Of a stretch of DNA of 64,000 nucleotides, positions 16,491 through 27,212 are shown piece by piece (the stretch's first letter is position 1; each line of letters starts with the position of its first letter). The position numbers were made by a program, and so were the translations under genes. This stretch comes from Dryocola sp. LX212 (GTDB lineage: Bacteria > Pseudomonadota > Gammaproteobacteria > Enterobacterales > Enterobacteriaceae): positions 4,402,001 to 4,466,000 of the forward strand of contig CP167917.1 of NCBI GenBank assembly GCA_041504365.1, given 5' to 3'. The notes beneath the pieces are model-generated. The model searched no databases, was not told the origin of the DNA, and was given only the letters and a program-made list of their open reading frames with translations.

Positions 16491-18653
16491 TTACACCGTT
16501 TCCAGCTTCGCATAAGCGGCCACCAGCCACTTAATTCCCTGCCCCGGAAAAGCGACCTGCACGCGGCTGTGATCGCCGCTGCCTTCCAGGTTAACAATGG
16601 TGCCTTCGCCAAATTTTGCATGGCGCACGCGCTGCCCGAGCTTGTAGCCGGTGTCATTTTCGGAAATCGGCGTACCCATACGCTGATGGCTGACCGGACG
16701 GCTGATGCTGGCGCGTAAACGCACCTCTTCAACGGTATTTTCCGGCAGCTCACCGACGAAGCGCGACGGGCGGTGATAAACCTCCTTGCCGTACAGACGA
16801 CGGGTTTCCGCGTAGGTCAGCGTCAGCTTTTGCATGGCCCGCGTCACACCGACGTAGGCCAGTCGGCGCTCTTCTTCCAGACGACCGCCTTCATCCAGCG
16901 ACATCTGGCTCGGGAACATGCCCTCTTCCATACCAACAATAAAGACCTGTGGGAACTCCAGGCCTTTGGCGGAGTGCAGCGTCATCAGCTGAACCGCATC
17001 CTGCCAGGTGTCCGCCTGCCCTTCACCCGCTTCCAGCGCGGCGTGGGAGAGGAATGCCTGCAGCGGCATCAAATCCTCGTCTTCGTCCTGATAGCTGAAC
17101 TGGCGCGTTGCCGTCACCAGCTCCTCTAAGTTTTCGATACGCGTCTGGCCTTTTTCACCCTTCTCCTGCTCGTACATCATCATCAGGCCAGAGTCTTTAA
17201 TCACGCGGTCAGTCTGGACGTGCAGCGGCATGTCGATGGTCTCATGAGCCAGCGCGTCGATAAGCTCCATAAAGCGTTGCAGGGCGGAGGCCGCACGGCC
17301 AGCAAGCGCCTTTTCCTGCAACAACAGGCGGCAGGACTGCCAGAGCGTAAGCTGTTTGTCGCGGGAGGTCTGGCGCACCACGTCCAGCGTACGATCGCCA
17401 ATCCCCCGCGTTGGGGTGTTCACCACGCGCTCAAACGCCGCGTCGTCGTTACGGTTAGCAATCAGGCGCAGGTACGACAGCGCATCTTTGATTTCCTGAC
17501 GTTCGAAGAAGCGCATGCCGCCGTAGATGCGGTACGGCATACTGACCTGCAGTAATGCCTCTTCCAGCACGCGCGACTGGGCGTTGCTGCGATAGAGAAT
17601 GGCGCACTGCTCCAGCGCTCCGCCGTTCTCCTGCCAGGTTTTGATACGGTTAACCACGAAGCGGGCTTCGTCCAGTTCATTGAAAGCGCAGTAGAGGGAA
17701 ATCGGCTCGCCGTCGCTGCCGTCGGTCCACAGCTCTTTGCCTAAGCGGCCAGAGTTGTTAGCGATCAGGGCGTTGGCGGCATTCAGAATGTTGTTGGTCG
17801 AGCGGTAGTTTTGCTCCAGACGAATGGTTTCCGCGCCGGGAAAATCCTTCAGGAAGCGCTGGATGTTTTCCACCTGCGCCCCACGCCAGCCGTAGATTGA
17901 CTGGTCATCATCGCCGACGATCATCACCTTGCCGGTGTCGCCCGCCAGCATGCGGATCCACGCGTACTGGATGCTGTTGGTGTCCTGGAATTCGTCCACC
18001 AGAATGTTGGTGAAGCGTTCACGGTAGTGGTTAAGAATGTGCGGCTTGTTGAGCCAAAGCTCGTGCGCGCGCAGCAGCAGTTCGGCGAAATCCACCAGGC
18101 CTGCGCGGTCGCAGGCTTCCTGATAGGCCTGATAAACCTTCTGCCAGGTCTGCTCCACCGGATTGCCGTAGCTTTCTATGTGGTGCGGGCGCAGCCCTTC
18201 GTCTTTTTTGCCGTTGATGTACCACATTGCCTGACGTGCGGGCCACTGCTTGTCGTCGAGGTTCAGCGCTTTGATCAGGCGCTTTAGCAGACGCAGCTGG
18301 TCTTCGCTGTCCAGAATCTGGAAGTCCTGCGGCAGGCTGGCGTCCATGTGGTGCGCGCGCAGCAGGCGGTGCGCCAGGCCGTGGAACGTACCGACCCACA
18401 TGCCGCCCTGGCTGGTGCCCATCAGCTGGCCGATACGGTGACGCATTTCAGCCGCCGCTTTGTTGGTGAAGGTCACCGCCATAATAGAGTACGGAGAGCA
18501 GTTCTCGACCATCATCAGCCAGGCGATACGGTGTACCAGTACGCGTGTTTTACCGCTGCCCGCCCCTGCCAGCACCAGCATATTGCTGCGCGAGGCCGCG
18601 ACGGCTTCACGTTGTTTATCATTCAGGCTGTCTAGCAGGTAAGAAACGTCCAT
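16491..18653 (-). CDS. uvrD: UvrD, DNA helicase II
   Basis: A 720-residue SF1A helicase. [19 protein letters not shown] (motif I), [12 protein letters not shown] (Ia), DEFQDTN (II), [13 protein letters not shown] (III), LEQNYRS (IV), TLHSAKGLEF (V) and YVGVTRAM (VI). The C-terminal Tudor-like part (LGQRVRHAKFGEGTIVNLEG) binds partners such as RNA polymerase and UvrB. It unwinds 3'-5' in nucleotide excision and mismatch repair and removes RecA filaments. The ATG at 18653 matches E. coli. A LexA box and an ERIC element lie upstream. Confidence 0.97.
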   Translation of the reverse strand: MDVSYLLDSLNDKQREAVAASRSNMLVLAGAGSGKTRVLVHRIAWLMMVENCSPYSIMAVTFTNKAAAEMRHRIGQLMGTSQGGMWVGTFHGLAHRLLRAHHMDASLPQDFQILDSEDQLRLLKRLIKALNLDDKQWPARQAMWYINGKKDEGLRPHHIESYGNPVEQTWQKVYQAYQEACDRAGLVDFAELLLRAHELWLNKPHILNHYRERFTNILVDEFQDTNSIQYAWIRMLAGDTGKVMIVGDDDQSIYGWRGAQVENIQRFLKDFPGAETIRLEQNYRSTNNILNAANALIANNSGRLGKELWTDGSDGEPISLYCAFNELDEARFVVNRIKTWQENGGALEQCAILYRSNAQSRVLEEALLQVSMPYRIYGGMRFFERQEIKDALSYLRLIANRNDDAAFERVVNTPTRGIGDRTLDVVRQTSRDKQLTLWQSCRLLLQEKALAGRAASALQRFMELIDALAHETIDMPLHVQTDRVIKDSGLMMMYEQEKGEKGQTRIENLEELVTATRQFSYQDEDEDLMPLQAFLSHAALEAGEGQADTWQDAVQLMTLHSAKGLEFPQVFIVGMEEGMFPSQMSLDEGGRLEEERRLAYVGVTRAMQKLTLTYAETRRLYGKEVYHRPSRFVGELPENTVEEVRLRASISRPVSHQRMGTPISENDTGYKLGQRVRHAKFGEGTIVNLEGSGDHSRVQVAFPGQGIKWLVAAYAKLETV

Positions 18654-18678
18654 TGGCACCGCCGTTAAAGGAGTATGG

Positions 18679-18806
18679 GATACTCTAAATAATTCGAGTT
18701 ACAGGAAGGCGGCAAGCTCGGGAATCCCCAGGAGCTTACATAAAGTAAGTAACTGGGGTGAGCGAGTGCAGCCAACGCACCTGTAGCTTGAAGTATGACG
18801 AGTATC
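18679..18806. repeat. ERIC (IRU) element
   Basis: A 128-bp imperfect palindrome with terminal GATACTC/GAGTATC and the ERIC core, including AATCCCCAGGAGCTTACAT and AACTGGGGTGAGCG. The length is close to the canonical ~127 bp. It sits between the LexA box and the uvrD start codon, so it is transcribed as most of the uvrD 5' leader. Confidence 0.93.
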
Positions 18807-18811
18807 AACAC

Positions 18812-18827
18812 CTGGAATTTTATACAG
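18812..18827 (-). promoter_or_regulatory. LexA operator (SOS box) of uvrD
   Basis: CTGTATAAAATTCCAG on the minus strand fits CTG-N10-CAG with an AT-rich centre. uvrD is an SOS gene in E. coli. The box overlaps a TATAAA that could be part of the -10. Confidence 0.8.
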
Positions 18828-18838
18828 AGTTGTGGTGA

Positions 18839-19555
18839 TTATATCAGCGCGGTGAGGGATGCCAACCGCGAAATTTCGAGATGAGGTAACAGGCGGCTGT
18901 CGTCGATCTGCATCAGGTCGCCGTCGTGCAGGTTTATCCAGCAGGCCTGCATGCCGCAGCGGACGGCTCCGGCAACGTCCGTGGTCAGGTCGTCACCCAC
19001 GTGAAGGATTTGCGCAAGCGGCACGTCGAGCTTTTGCGCCGCCAGATGGTACATATCATTAAACGGTTTTGAACGTCCGTGCGGGCCAGCCCGCAGAACG
19101 AACTTAAAGTATTTATCAAGCCCGAAAAGATGCGGCTCCGCGTTGCCGTTGGTGATCGCCACCAGCGGCCATTTTTCGGCGAGCTTCGCGAGCGTGTCGT
19201 GAGTTTCTTCCGGCACGTCAATACGGCTGCGCCACGCTGCAAAATTCGCCATGGAAGCCGTAGCACCCGCCGAAGCTTCTTCTGCGCTCAAGCCCGCGTC
19301 GAGCATTGCTTGCTCAACGGCACGACGACGCCATTCGGTCACGTCGTGATAGATATCAGGCTCGGCAAGGCGAATCGCATGGCGCAGGCGCATGAAATCA
19401 GGCTTTTTTAACGCGCTCAGGCTCGGATGGTAGTTCTGCACAAAACTTAAGGACTCAAGCTCGGTACGTTCGATCACCGGACGATTGTCATACAGGGTGT
19501 CGTCCAGATCAAAAGTGAGCGCGGCAACTGGCCCAAGTGGGCGGTAAAAATGCAT
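18839..19555 (-). CDS. yigB: YigB, HAD phosphatase of riboflavin synthesis (FMN/ARPP phosphatase)
   Basis: A 238-residue HAD protein: [13 protein letters not shown] motif I, VAITNGN motif [15 protein letters not shown] with the catalytic Lys, and [10 protein letters not shown] motif IV. In E. coli it dephosphorylates FMN and the riboflavin intermediate 5-amino-6-(5-phosphoribitylamino)uracil. The ATG at 19555 overlaps the xerC stop by one base, so it is the last gene of dapF-yigA-xerC-yigB. The long upstream open frame is antisense-like noise inside xerC. Confidence 0.94.
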   Translation of the reverse strand: MHFYRPLGPVAALTFDLDDTLYDNRPVIERTELESLSFVQNYHPSLSALKKPDFMRLRHAIRLAEPDIYHDVTEWRRRAVEQAMLDAGLSAEEASAGATASMANFAAWRSRIDVPEETHDTLAKLAEKWPLVAITNGNAEPHLFGLDKYFKFVLRAGPHGRSKPFNDMYHLAAQKLDVPLAQILHVGDDLTTDVAGAVRCGMQACWINLHDGDLMQIDDSRLLPHLEISRLASLTALI

Positions 19556-20460
19556 TACGATTTCCCCCGTTTGGCGCGTGGATGCGCGGCATCGTACACC
19601 GTGGCTAAATGTTGAAAATCTAAATGGGTATAGATTTGCGTGGTGGAGAGATTCGCGTGGCCCAGCAGCTCCTGCACGCCGCGCAGATCGCCGCTCGACT
19701 CCAGCATATGCGTGGCAAAAGAGTGGCGAAGCTTGTGGGGATGAACATGGCTGTTCAGCCCCTGCTTGATCCCCCACTCGCTAAAGCGCTTCTGGACGTT
19801 GCGGGCAGAGATACGTTTCCCCTGCTTCGACAGAAACAGCGCGTCGTCGTCCGGGCCAAACAGCTCACGCAGATCGAGCCAGTGCTCAACCCAGGTCACG
19901 GCGGATTTCCCCACCGGTACACGACGCTCTTTGCTGCCTTTGCCCATCACCCAGATCTCGCCCGTGCTGAGGTCGATGTGCCCGTAATCCATGTTGACCA
20001 GCTCGGAGAGACGCAGGCCCGCGCCGTACATGACTTCCAGCATGGCACGATCGCGTACCGCCAGCGGATCGTTCAGATCGATATCCAGCAGGCGGTTAAC
20101 GTCATCTACTTCAATATTTTTCGGCAGATGGCGGCCTGATTTTGGCGCGGAGATCCCTTTTGCGGGGTTGGCTTTGAGTTCACCCTGGCTGACCTGCCAG
20201 TCGAAGAAGCTGCGCAGCGCGGAGAGACGAAGCGCGAGGCTGGAAGGCCCGAGGCCTGCTCTACGGCTGCGGACGGCAAGAGATCGCACGCCTGCGGCAT
20301 CGCACTGCTGCCAGTTTTTCACCCCCATCTCACCCAGCAGGTGGACAATGGTTTCGAGCTGGCGGCCATAGTTTAGCAGGGTAAGCGGGCTGAGCTGGCG
20401 CTCAACCTTCAGATAACGCAGGAAACCATCAACGGCTGCCTGAAGCGGTGAGATGGTCAT
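19555..20460 (-). CDS. xerC: XerC, tyrosine recombinase
   Basis: A 301-residue site-specific recombinase with an N-terminal SAM-like core-binding domain ([18 protein letters not shown]) and the catalytic domain: Arg in [10 protein letters not shown], Lys in GKGSKERR, HxxR in [12 protein letters not shown], His in [15 protein letters not shown] with the nucleophile Tyr. With XerD it resolves chromosome dimers at dif. It is three residues longer than E. coli at the N-terminus. It overlaps yigA by 4 bp. Confidence 0.96.
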   Translation of the reverse strand: MTISPLQAAVDGFLRYLKVERQLSPLTLLNYGRQLETIVHLLGEMGVKNWQQCDAAGVRSLAVRSRRAGLGPSSLALRLSALRSFFDWQVSQGELKANPAKGISAPKSGRHLPKNIEVDDVNRLLDIDLNDPLAVRDRAMLEVMYGAGLRLSELVNMDYGHIDLSTGEIWVMGKGSKERRVPVGKSAVTWVEHWLDLRELFGPDDDALFLSKQGKRISARNVQKRFSEWGIKQGLNSHVHPHKLRHSFATHMLESSGDLRGVQELLGHANLSTTQIYTHLDFQHLATVYDAAHPRAKRGKS

Positions 20461-21161
20461 ACGCGCTCAATCCAGCGCTCCAGCAAATCGGGCAGCATCA
20501 GCGCCAGTTCATGCAGCAGCTGCGTCCCCTGGCCCTCATGATAATGCTGCGGGTCGCGGCTGCTGAACAGCAGCACGCCGAGATCGGCATCGCTGCCCAT
20601 CAGCGACATGGCCACCGAACCGATGGCTTTCGCCTGCGGCAGGATCACCAGCAGCTCCGGTCCGTTGAGCGTCCCAAGATAGTGCTGGCTGTCGCCCAGG
20701 CGCTGAATGCGCAGGGGCTCAAACGCCTGGCGGCTCAGGGAGAGCTGCACGAAGTCAGAAGGTGCGCCGATACGCCAGCGGTCAGCAAAAAGACGGACAT
20801 TCGCCCCCGCCAGCCCCATCTCGCGCGCCCAGCGGTGCAGGCGGTTGAGCATATCCTGCAGGCTTGTGGCCGAAGCCAGACGGCCCTGGAGTTTGAGCAG
20901 GCGATAGAACAGGCCCTCGTTAGTACTGGCCTCTTCCATCAGCAGGTTCATGTTCTCTTCGAGGCGGTTGATGTGGTTACGGCTGCGCGCCATATGCCAC
21001 TCCACCAGCGACACCGTGCCACGAACAGGGTGCGGCACCTGCATCTGTTCTACCCGGTGGGCATTGCGAATAAAGAAGTCCGGATTGCGCTGCAGGTATT
21101 CCGCCACGGCGTTATCGGTGAGCTCCAGTACGGCTTCTTGCTGTTCCTCGGCGTTCTTCAT
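20457..21161 (-). CDS. yigA: YigA, DUF484 protein
   Basis: A 234-residue cytoplasmic protein of the DUF484 family: N-terminal [19 protein letters not shown], a coiled stretch, then a GAF-like domain with [15 protein letters not shown] near the end. The function is not established. It is coupled to both neighbours by ATGA overlaps (dapF upstream, xerC downstream), the conserved arrangement in enterobacteria. Confidence 0.9.
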   Translation of the reverse strand: MKNAEEQQEAVLELTDNAVAEYLQRNPDFFIRNAHRVEQMQVPHPVRGTVSLVEWHMARSRNHINRLEENMNLLMEEASTNEGLFYRLLKLQGRLASATSLQDMLNRLHRWAREMGLAGANVRLFADRWRIGAPSDFVQLSLSRQAFEPLRIQRLGDSQHYLGTLNGPELLVILPQAKAIGSVAMSLMGSDADLGVLLFSSRDPQHYHEGQGTQLLHELALMLPDLLERWIERV

Positions 21162-21982
21162 AGATGTATGAATCCATCATAGACATGGGCCGCCGGGCCG
21201 GTCATATACAGCGGAGAACCCGGCCCTTTCCAGGCGATATCAAGGCGACCGCCGGGCAGCTCAACGCGTACCTGTTCGGCCAGTAGGCCTTGCTGTATAC
21301 CCACGGCAACGGCACCACAGGCACCGCTGCCGCAAGCTTGCGTTTCCCCGGCTCCGCGTTCAAAGACGCGCAGGCGGATGTGTTCACGAGTAACGACCTG
21401 CATGAATCCGATGTTTGCCCGCTCAGGAAAACGTTCGTGGCTTTCCATTACCGGACCTAAGGTTTCAACGGCTGCGGTGGTGACATCATCAACCTGAATC
21501 ACGCAGTGTGGGTTACCCATCGACACCACGCCGCACATGATGGTCTGTTCCGCGGCACGCATAATATAGGTCTTTTCCGCTTTGTTTGCGCGGAACGGCA
21601 CTTCGGAAGGTTCGAAGTTGGGCTCGCCCATATTCACGCGTACCAGCTCATCATCCGTCACGCTAAGCACCATACGGCCATTGGCGGTACTGACGCGAAT
21701 ATCACGCTTGTTGGTCAGCCCTTTCAGGCGCACAAAGCGGGCAAAGCAGCGCGCGCCGTTGCCGCACTGCGAGACTTCGCTGCCGTCGGCGTTGAAGATG
21801 CGATAGTGAAAATCGAGATCCGGATCGTACGGCGGTTCAACCACCAGCAGCTGATCGAACCCGACGCCGAGATGGCGATCCGACAAGCGACGGATCAGCT
21901 CTGGCGAGAAGTAAACGTTTTGTGTCACCGCGTCGACGACCATAAAGTCATTACCGAGGCCATGCATTTTTGAGAACTGCAT
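21158..21982 (-). CDS. dapF: DapF, diaminopimelate epimerase
   Basis: A 274-residue enzyme converting LL- to meso-diaminopimelate for lysine and peptidoglycan. The two catalytic cysteines are in QCGNGARC (~73) and ACGSGACG (~217). I chose the ATG at 21980-21982 over one four codons upstream: GGAG lies 6 bases before it and it matches the E. coli start. First gene of the dapF-yigA-xerC-yigB run; lptM is 38 bp upstream on the same strand. Confidence 0.96.
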   Translation of the reverse strand: MQFSKMHGLGNDFMVVDAVTQNVYFSPELIRRLSDRHLGVGFDQLLVVEPPYDPDLDFHYRIFNADGSEVSQCGNGARCFARFVRLKGLTNKRDIRVSTANGRMVLSVTDDELVRVNMGEPNFEPSEVPFRANKAEKTYIMRAAEQTIMCGVVSMGNPHCVIQVDDVTTAAVETLGPVMESHERFPERANIGFMQVVTREHIRLRVFERGAGETQACGSGACGAVAVGIQQGLLAEQVRVELPGGRLDIAWKGPGSPLYMTGPAAHVYDGFIHL

Positions 21983-22020
21983 CTTCTGCTCCATTTCCGC
22001 GGTTACTTATCTCTTGGCGA

Positions 22021-22230
22021 CTAGTAAACAGTCTGGGTCGGCGCGTCGTCCATTCCGCGATCGTTGCGGACCGGGGTAGGTGACTGCGTCTGTGGAGCAG
22101 GCGCGGTGTTTTGCGTCGCCGGTTTGGTTTTACCGTCAGCCGGTGGGAAATAGAGAGGGCCTTTCAGGCCACAGCCGGTCAGGCTAAACAGCGCAAGAGC
22201 GACAGCCAGCGGGCAGAAAATTTTCTTCAT
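22021..22230 (-). CDS. lptM: LptM (YifL), lipoprotein stabilising the LptDE translocon
   Basis: A 69-residue lipoprotein: LAVALALFSLTGC signal with lipobox LTGC, the conserved GLKGPLYFP directly after the Cys, then a Pro/Thr/Gln-rich linker. E. coli YifL was renamed LptM because it binds and helps oxidise and assemble LptD. The conserved part is only the first ~15 mature residues. It is divergent from cyaY. Confidence 0.93.
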   Translation of the reverse strand: MKKIFCPLAVALALFSLTGCGLKGPLYFPPADGKTKPATQNTAPAPQTQSPTPVRNDRGMDDAPTQTVY

Positions 22231-22358
22231 TATTGAGTTGCCTGTGATTCATTATGCTGTCGTCTATCATCGCAGGTGAACCCCGAAAAGCAATACTCTT
22301 TTCTATTCCGCAGGGTTGCTTTTATACTGCCCTGAACCCGAACAACCGAGAAGAAGAG

Positions 22359-22685
22359 ATGAACGACAGCGAATTTCATCGCATATGCGACGGCCTGTGG
22401 ATGACGATTGAAGAAAGCCTGGACGACTGGGATGGCGAAAGCGATATCGACTGTGAGATTAACGGCGGCGTGCTGACGCTGAGCTTTGAGAACGGCAGCA
22501 AGATCATTATTAACCGCCAGGAGCCGCTGCATCAGGTGTGGCTGGCAACCAAAAGCGGTGGCTATCACTTTAATTTAAAAGGCGAGCAGTGGATTTGCGA
22601 CCGTAGCGGCGCGGAGTTCTGGCAGCTGCTGGAAGAGGCCTGCACGGCGCAGGCTGGCGAGCCGGTCAGCTTCCGCCAGGATTAA
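22359..22685 (+). CDS. cyaY: CyaY, bacterial frataxin
   Basis: A 108-residue frataxin: an acidic first helix ([21 protein letters not shown]) that binds iron, then the beta sheet with [20 protein letters not shown] and the Trp in [10 protein letters not shown]. It modulates IscS-dependent Fe-S cluster assembly. The ATG at 22359, preceded by AAGAAGAG, is the family start; the open frame to 22254 is not conserved. Its end overlaps the convergent cyaA end by 4 bp. Confidence 0.95.
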   Translation: MNDSEFHRICDGLWMTIEESLDDWDGESDIDCEINGGVLTLSFENGSKIIINRQEPLHQVWLATKSGGYHFNLKGEQWICDRSGAEFWQLLEEACTAQAGEPVSFRQD

Positions 22686-25225
22686 TACTGCTGCAGCAGC
22701 GGCGTATCGCTATCGTCCTGATTGGCGGGTGCCGCTGGTACGATGGTCTGGGTGCGGAACGGAATGACCTGCATGCGGCCATCAACCTTCACAATCTGGT
22801 AGAACTGCGGCAGGTTGAAGTTGATGAAGCTTGAGCCGTAGGTAAAGCGGTCGTGGGATGACGAGTAGAAGCGGCTGACGTCACGCACCAGTTCCTCTTT
22901 GCTGCCCTCGCAGTGGTGGTAAACTTCCGCCCGGTTGCTCTCATCCAGAATGTAGATATTAAAGCCCTGATCTTCGCTGGACTGCTCGAAGAAGAACTGA
23001 ATTATCCCTTCGCTGGCAAACCCGTCCACCACCGGCGGCAGCTCGACGTGATTCGTTTCGACCTGTACCGATAAGCCATGCAGTTTGTTATGGGAAATTG
23101 CCCCATAGAACTCCACCGCATTTTCCAGTTTTTGTACCGACACGCTCAGGCGCTCGAAGAACAGCCCCCAGGTTTGCCCGGAGACGCGCAGCGCTTTGAA
23201 GCGGCCCGGCTCCTGGCGCGTGCTGGAAAGGCGGAAATCGATACATTCGGAAACCAGCTGCTGCACGCGGGTGCGGATCAGCCCGCGCAGATGCTGGCTG
23301 TAGCAGAACACTTCCACGCTGTCCGGCGGCGCGGCGTCCTGGTGCATTTTGCCCAGAATGGTCTTCAGCGCCTCGATCATCGCCTGCTCGCCGTTGAAAT
23401 GCAGGGTTCGCACTTCGTTCCACGAGTTGCGATACAGCAGGTCGACGCTGCCTATCAGACACTGCTGCTGCTGCCCGAAGCTGAAGACGTCAAGCTTGCG
23501 GAAATCGAAATGCACGACCTGATTGCGGAAGGCTGCCGTCGGGTCATATTCAAGATTGATTATAATCGCCAGATGGCGAATTTCGCACGGGCTGTAAAGC
23601 GCCTTCGGTGTTGGCGCGGGCAGGCGAAGCGGGAAGTGGTGCGAAACATCGGCAACCATTTCCTGTAGCTTAGGCAGATCGCAAATGCCGTTGCCCTTAA
23701 TAAACAGGCGGGTGCGAGAGGTCAGCAGGCCGTTGAAGTAGGCCCATGCCACCAGCTTATTAAGATAACGGTTATATTCCAGCGGCTGATGGCTGATGAT
23801 GGAATTCATGTTTGGCGCGCGGTTATACAAATACCAGCCTGAACGGTTGGCGCGGCCCGGCGGCACATGAATGAACGTCAGGTGCGATTCGGACAGGTCC
23901 GGGGAGATCTGCGGGTTAACCAGCGTCACTTTACCCGGCAGCGCTTCAAAGGCCGCGTATAGTTTACGGGTCAGCACACCGATATCCTGTGGGCTTGCGG
24001 AGACGCTGAGGTTGTTACGGCGAGCAAAGCGAATCAGGTTGCGATAGCTCTGCATCATGGCATCAAGCAGTTCGTTATGGGCGTCGCGGACCTGGTCAAT
24101 TTTCCAGTTCGCACGGTTATCCAGCATCGCCAGACGCTCTTCGTCCCAGCCCCACTCCTTGACCAGTTGGCTCAGCACTTCACGCCGCCAGCCTACGCAG
24201 GCGCGTTCACGCGAGAGCTTTTCGCACACTTTCAGGTAGAAGCAGCGGCGCACCAGGTCCAGGCGGGCAGTATCTTCGATTTGCGTCAGATAATGGGTAA
24301 CGCGTTCCAGCATCATGCAGTACGGATCGAGACCAAATGAAACGATCTCGCCGTCATGCAGGCGCTGTTTAATGTCTTTCGCCAGCAGGCGGGCGTTCGG
24401 GTACTCCCAGGAATAGGCTTCCAGCAGCAGGGTTTTCAGCACTGCCTTATAGGGGGAGTCGATGCTTTTATAGAGCTGCCACAGGCTGGCACCGAAGTAC
24501 TCTTCGGCGGAGAGCGTGCTCAATCCACCGAGATCCAGCCATTCGTTTGGTGTCAGCACGCCCTGTGAATAAAGAGACATGACATAATCGTCGTAATGCT
24601 CTTCTTCATCGCCCGGCACCATACTCCACAGAATACGTTTGCCCGCCAGGCGCACGGCAGTGCGATAAAATTCGTCTAACAGCAGGATGTGCTGGGTTGA
24701 GCCGCAGTCTTCGCCGCCGAGGCTGCCGCTTTCGTTATGACGGAAACGGTTTTCGTCGATCAGGAAGAAGCTAACCTCTACGCCCAGCGACGCCGCCCAG
24801 CTTTCCAGCAGGCTGCATTTGCGCTGTAACAGCTGGCGTTCGTCATTATCGAGCCATGCCTGGTGGCACACCCAGATATCCAGGTCTGAAGAACAGCTCT
24901 GGCCGACGGAGGAGGTACTGCCCATGGTATAGAGGCCGGTGATGGGCAACTCGCCCTTGACGGTCGCCTGCGGCGGCATGCCGCGCATCAGTTCCAGCTC
25001 GTTCAAATAGTGGCGTTGGGTTTCATCAGGCGTGTAAATGCAGATGCCATGGGGAACGTTACCGTCGAGGTAACCCGGCATCAGCGGGTGATGATAATGT
25101 AACAATGTTGGCAGAAGACTGTAGACCTGCTGGAAAGCAGGGCCCATTGCAGCAAGCGCGCGATCTACACGCAGTTGGTTGATGGCATCCAGTCTCTGTT
25201 TAAGCGTCTCAATATAGAGGTACAA
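22682..25225 (-). CDS. cyaA: CyaA, class I adenylate cyclase
   Basis: An 847-residue protein making cAMP. The N-terminal catalytic half has the nucleotidyltransferase signature [18 protein letters not shown] (~102-119); the C-terminal half, ending TPLLQQY, mediates regulation by the glucose phosphotransferase system (EIIA-Glc). Translation starts at TTG (CAA on the plus strand at 25223-25225), the same rare start used in E. coli, where it limits cyclase levels. A CRP site lies upstream, for feedback repression. Confidence 0.97.
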   Translation of the reverse strand: MYLYIETLKQRLDAINQLRVDRALAAMGPAFQQVYSLLPTLLHYHHPLMPGYLDGNVPHGICIYTPDETQRHYLNELELMRGMPPQATVKGELPITGLYTMGSTSSVGQSCSSDLDIWVCHQAWLDNDERQLLQRKCSLLESWAASLGVEVSFFLIDENRFRHNESGSLGGEDCGSTQHILLLDEFYRTAVRLAGKRILWSMVPGDEEEHYDDYVMSLYSQGVLTPNEWLDLGGLSTLSAEEYFGASLWQLYKSIDSPYKAVLKTLLLEAYSWEYPNARLLAKDIKQRLHDGEIVSFGLDPYCMMLERVTHYLTQIEDTARLDLVRRCFYLKVCEKLSRERACVGWRREVLSQLVKEWGWDEERLAMLDNRANWKIDQVRDAHNELLDAMMQSYRNLIRFARRNNLSVSASPQDIGVLTRKLYAAFEALPGKVTLVNPQISPDLSESHLTFIHVPPGRANRSGWYLYNRAPNMNSIISHQPLEYNRYLNKLVAWAYFNGLLTSRTRLFIKGNGICDLPKLQEMVADVSHHFPLRLPAPTPKALYSPCEIRHLAIIINLEYDPTAAFRNQVVHFDFRKLDVFSFGQQQQCLIGSVDLLYRNSWNEVRTLHFNGEQAMIEALKTILGKMHQDAAPPDSVEVFCYSQHLRGLIRTRVQQLVSECIDFRLSSTRQEPGRFKALRVSGQTWGLFFERLSVSVQKLENAVEFYGAISHNKLHGLSVQVETNHVELPPVVDGFASEGIIQFFFEQSSEDQGFNIYILDESNRAEVYHHCEGSKEELVRDVSRFYSSSHDRFTYGSSFINFNLPQFYQIVKVDGRMQVIPFRTQTIVPAAPANQDDSDTPLLQQY

Positions 25226-25317
25226 GACATATCGCCTGATGGTTTCAGTATTTCGAAAAAACCCGTTTCCCGGTCGTTGCCCTTATGATTATAAACGAAC
25301 GGGCAAGCGACTGCTGG

Positions 25318-25339
25318 AAACGTGATCAATTTAACACCT
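25318..25339 (-). promoter_or_regulatory. Putative CRP site of cyaA
   Basis: On the minus strand AGGTGTTAAATTGATCACG fits TGTGA-N6-TCACA with a good right half (TCACG) and a weaker left half. It is located ~95-115 bp upstream of the cyaA TTG. The sequence resembles the CRP site in the E. coli cyaA promoter, where CRP-cAMP represses. Confidence 0.7.
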
Positions 25340-25510
25340 TGCTGGTTGACCGTAAAGAAAGTTGCACTACGCACAACCTTCCACGCCAGGAAGCCGTTTT
25401 ATATTCCATAATACGAGTCACGTCCCTCTTTTCCGCAAAAACCGTTGAAACTGACAGCCTTCCGCGAAGAGTGGTAGGATGGCAGCAGGACGACAATTAC
25501 GGTAACAAGC

Positions 25511-26452
25511 ATGTTAGACAATGTATTAAGAATTGCCACTCGCCAGAGTCCGCTAGCCCTCTGGCAAGCACAATATGTTAAACAGCGCCTGGAAGCGAAT
25601 CATCCGCAGCTCACCGTAGAGCTGGTGCCGATGGTCACCCGTGGCGATGTGATCCTGGATACGCCGCTGGCCAAAGTCGGCGGTAAGGGTCTGTTCGTCA
25701 AAGAGCTGGAGCTTGCGTTGCTGGAAGGCCGTGCTGACATTGCCGTCCACTCCATGAAGGACGTGCCGGTCGAGTTTCCGGAAGGTCTGGGTCTGGTGAC
25801 GATTTGCGAGCGCGACGATCCGCGTGACGCCTTCGTTTCAAACCAGTATGCCAGCCTCGACGACCTGCCTCAGGGCAGCGTGGTGGGTACTTCAAGCCTG
25901 CGCCGTCAGTGCCAGCTCGCCGAACGTCGCCCGGACCTGATTATCCGTTCCCTGCGTGGCAACGTTGGCACTCGCCTAAGCAAGCTCGATAGTGGCGAAT
26001 ACGACGCGATTATTCTTGCCGTCGCCGGGCTCAATCGTCTGGGCCTGCAGTCTCGAATTCGCTCCGCGATGCCAGCTGAAATCTCCTTACCGGCCGTTGG
26101 CCAGGGTGCAGTCGGCATTGAATGTCGCCTGGCCGATGACTGCACCCGCGCCCTGCTCGCCCCCCTGAACCATGAAGAAACCGCCATTCGCGTTAGCGCT
26201 GAACGCGCGATGAACATGCGTCTGGAAGGGGGCTGCCAGGTCCCTATCGGTAGCTACGCTGAACTGAAAGACGGCGAACTCTGGCTCCGTGCGCTGGTTG
26301 GCGCGCCGGACGGCTCCTTTATGGTGCGCGGTGAGCGTCGCGGTAAAGCAGAAGATGCGGTCCCAATGGGGATCAATCTGGCGGAAGAGCTTCTCAATAA
26401 CGGCGCACGTGAAGTACTGGCCGACATTTATGACGGGGACGCGCCCGCATGA
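25511..26452 (+). CDS. hemC: HemC, porphobilinogen deaminase
   Basis: A 313-residue enzyme that polymerises four porphobilinogens to hydroxymethylbilane. The dipyrromethane-cofactor Cys is in EGGCQVPIG (~242); substrate-binding arginines lie in [11 protein letters not shown] and [13 protein letters not shown], and the catalytic Asp is in HSMKDVP. The length is as in E. coli. It opens the hemCDXY operon, divergent from cyaA with 285 bp between starts, and overlaps hemD by 4 bp. Confidence 0.97.
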   Translation: MLDNVLRIATRQSPLALWQAQYVKQRLEANHPQLTVELVPMVTRGDVILDTPLAKVGGKGLFVKELELALLEGRADIAVHSMKDVPVEFPEGLGLVTICERDDPRDAFVSNQYASLDDLPQGSVVGTSSLRRQCQLAERRPDLIIRSLRGNVGTRLSKLDSGEYDAIILAVAGLNRLGLQSRIRSAMPAEISLPAVGQGAVGIECRLADDCTRALLAPLNHEETAIRVSAERAMNMRLEGGCQVPIGSYAELKDGELWLRALVGAPDGSFMVRGERRGKAEDAVPMGINLAEELLNNGAREVLADIYDGDAPA

Positions 26453-27189
26453 CGATTCTTGTCACCCGCCCCTCTCCCGCCGGGGAAGAGTTAGTGAGCC
26501 GTCTGCGCGCACTCGGGCAGGTGGCGTACAGTTTTCCCCTCATCGAATTCTCCCCAGGCCGGCAGCTGGAGCAGCTGTCGGAGCGCCTTGCGGCCCTGTC
26601 GCCGGGCGACCTTGTCTTTGTGCTCTCACAGCACGTGGTACATTACGCGCAGCCGGTTATGCAACGCAACCGTATTAAATGGCGTGAAAACCTGTCCTGG
26701 TTCGCCATCGGACGCACAACGGCGCTGGCGTTGCACACCGTCAGCCATTTGCCGGTTCGCTACCCGTTAGATCGGGAAACCAGCGAAGTCTTGCTACAAT
26801 TACCTCAATTACAGAATGTTGCCGGGAAGCGCGCGCTCATTCTGCGTGGTAACGGCGGCCGGGAGCTTATCGGGAACAATCTTGCTTCCCGTGGTGTTAA
26901 AGTAGAATTTTGTGAATGCTATCAACGCTGCGCAAAAATTTATGACGGCACTGAAGAGGCCTTTCGCTGGCGCGATCGCGGCATTAACACCCTCGTTGTC
27001 ACCAGCGGCGAAATGCTTCATCAGCTTTATACATTGATACCAGAGTGGTATCGCACTGACTGGTTACTGCACTGCCGGCTGGTGGTAGTCAGTGAGCGTT
27101 TGGCGATCGTTGCCCGTGATTTAGGCTGGCAGGATATTCGGGTCGCCGATAACGCAGACAATGACGCGCTGCTCCGCGCGTTACAATAA
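26449..27189 (+). CDS. hemD: HemD, uroporphyrinogen-III synthase
   Basis: A 246-residue two-lobed enzyme that closes hydroxymethylbilane with inversion of ring D. Family features are [11 protein letters not shown] at the start, VFVLSQHVV, and [16 protein letters not shown] in the second lobe. Sequence conservation is low in this family, so the assignment also rests on its ATGA overlap with hemC. hemX follows after 23 bp. Confidence 0.95.
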   Translation: MTILVTRPSPAGEELVSRLRALGQVAYSFPLIEFSPGRQLEQLSERLAALSPGDLVFVLSQHVVHYAQPVMQRNRIKWRENLSWFAIGRTTALALHTVSHLPVRYPLDRETSEVLLQLPQLQNVAGKRALILRGNGGRELIGNNLASRGVKVEFCECYQRCAKIYDGTEEAFRWRDRGINTLVVTSGEMLHQLYTLIPEWYRTDWLLHCRLVVVSERLAIVARDLGWQDIRVADNADNDALLRALQ

Positions 27190-27212
27190 ACCTAACAATA
27201 TGGGACGCCACA

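Noticed and set aside
20448-21182. 244-residue plus-strand ORF
   Set aside because: Mirror frame of the conserved yigA gene, no recognisable family.
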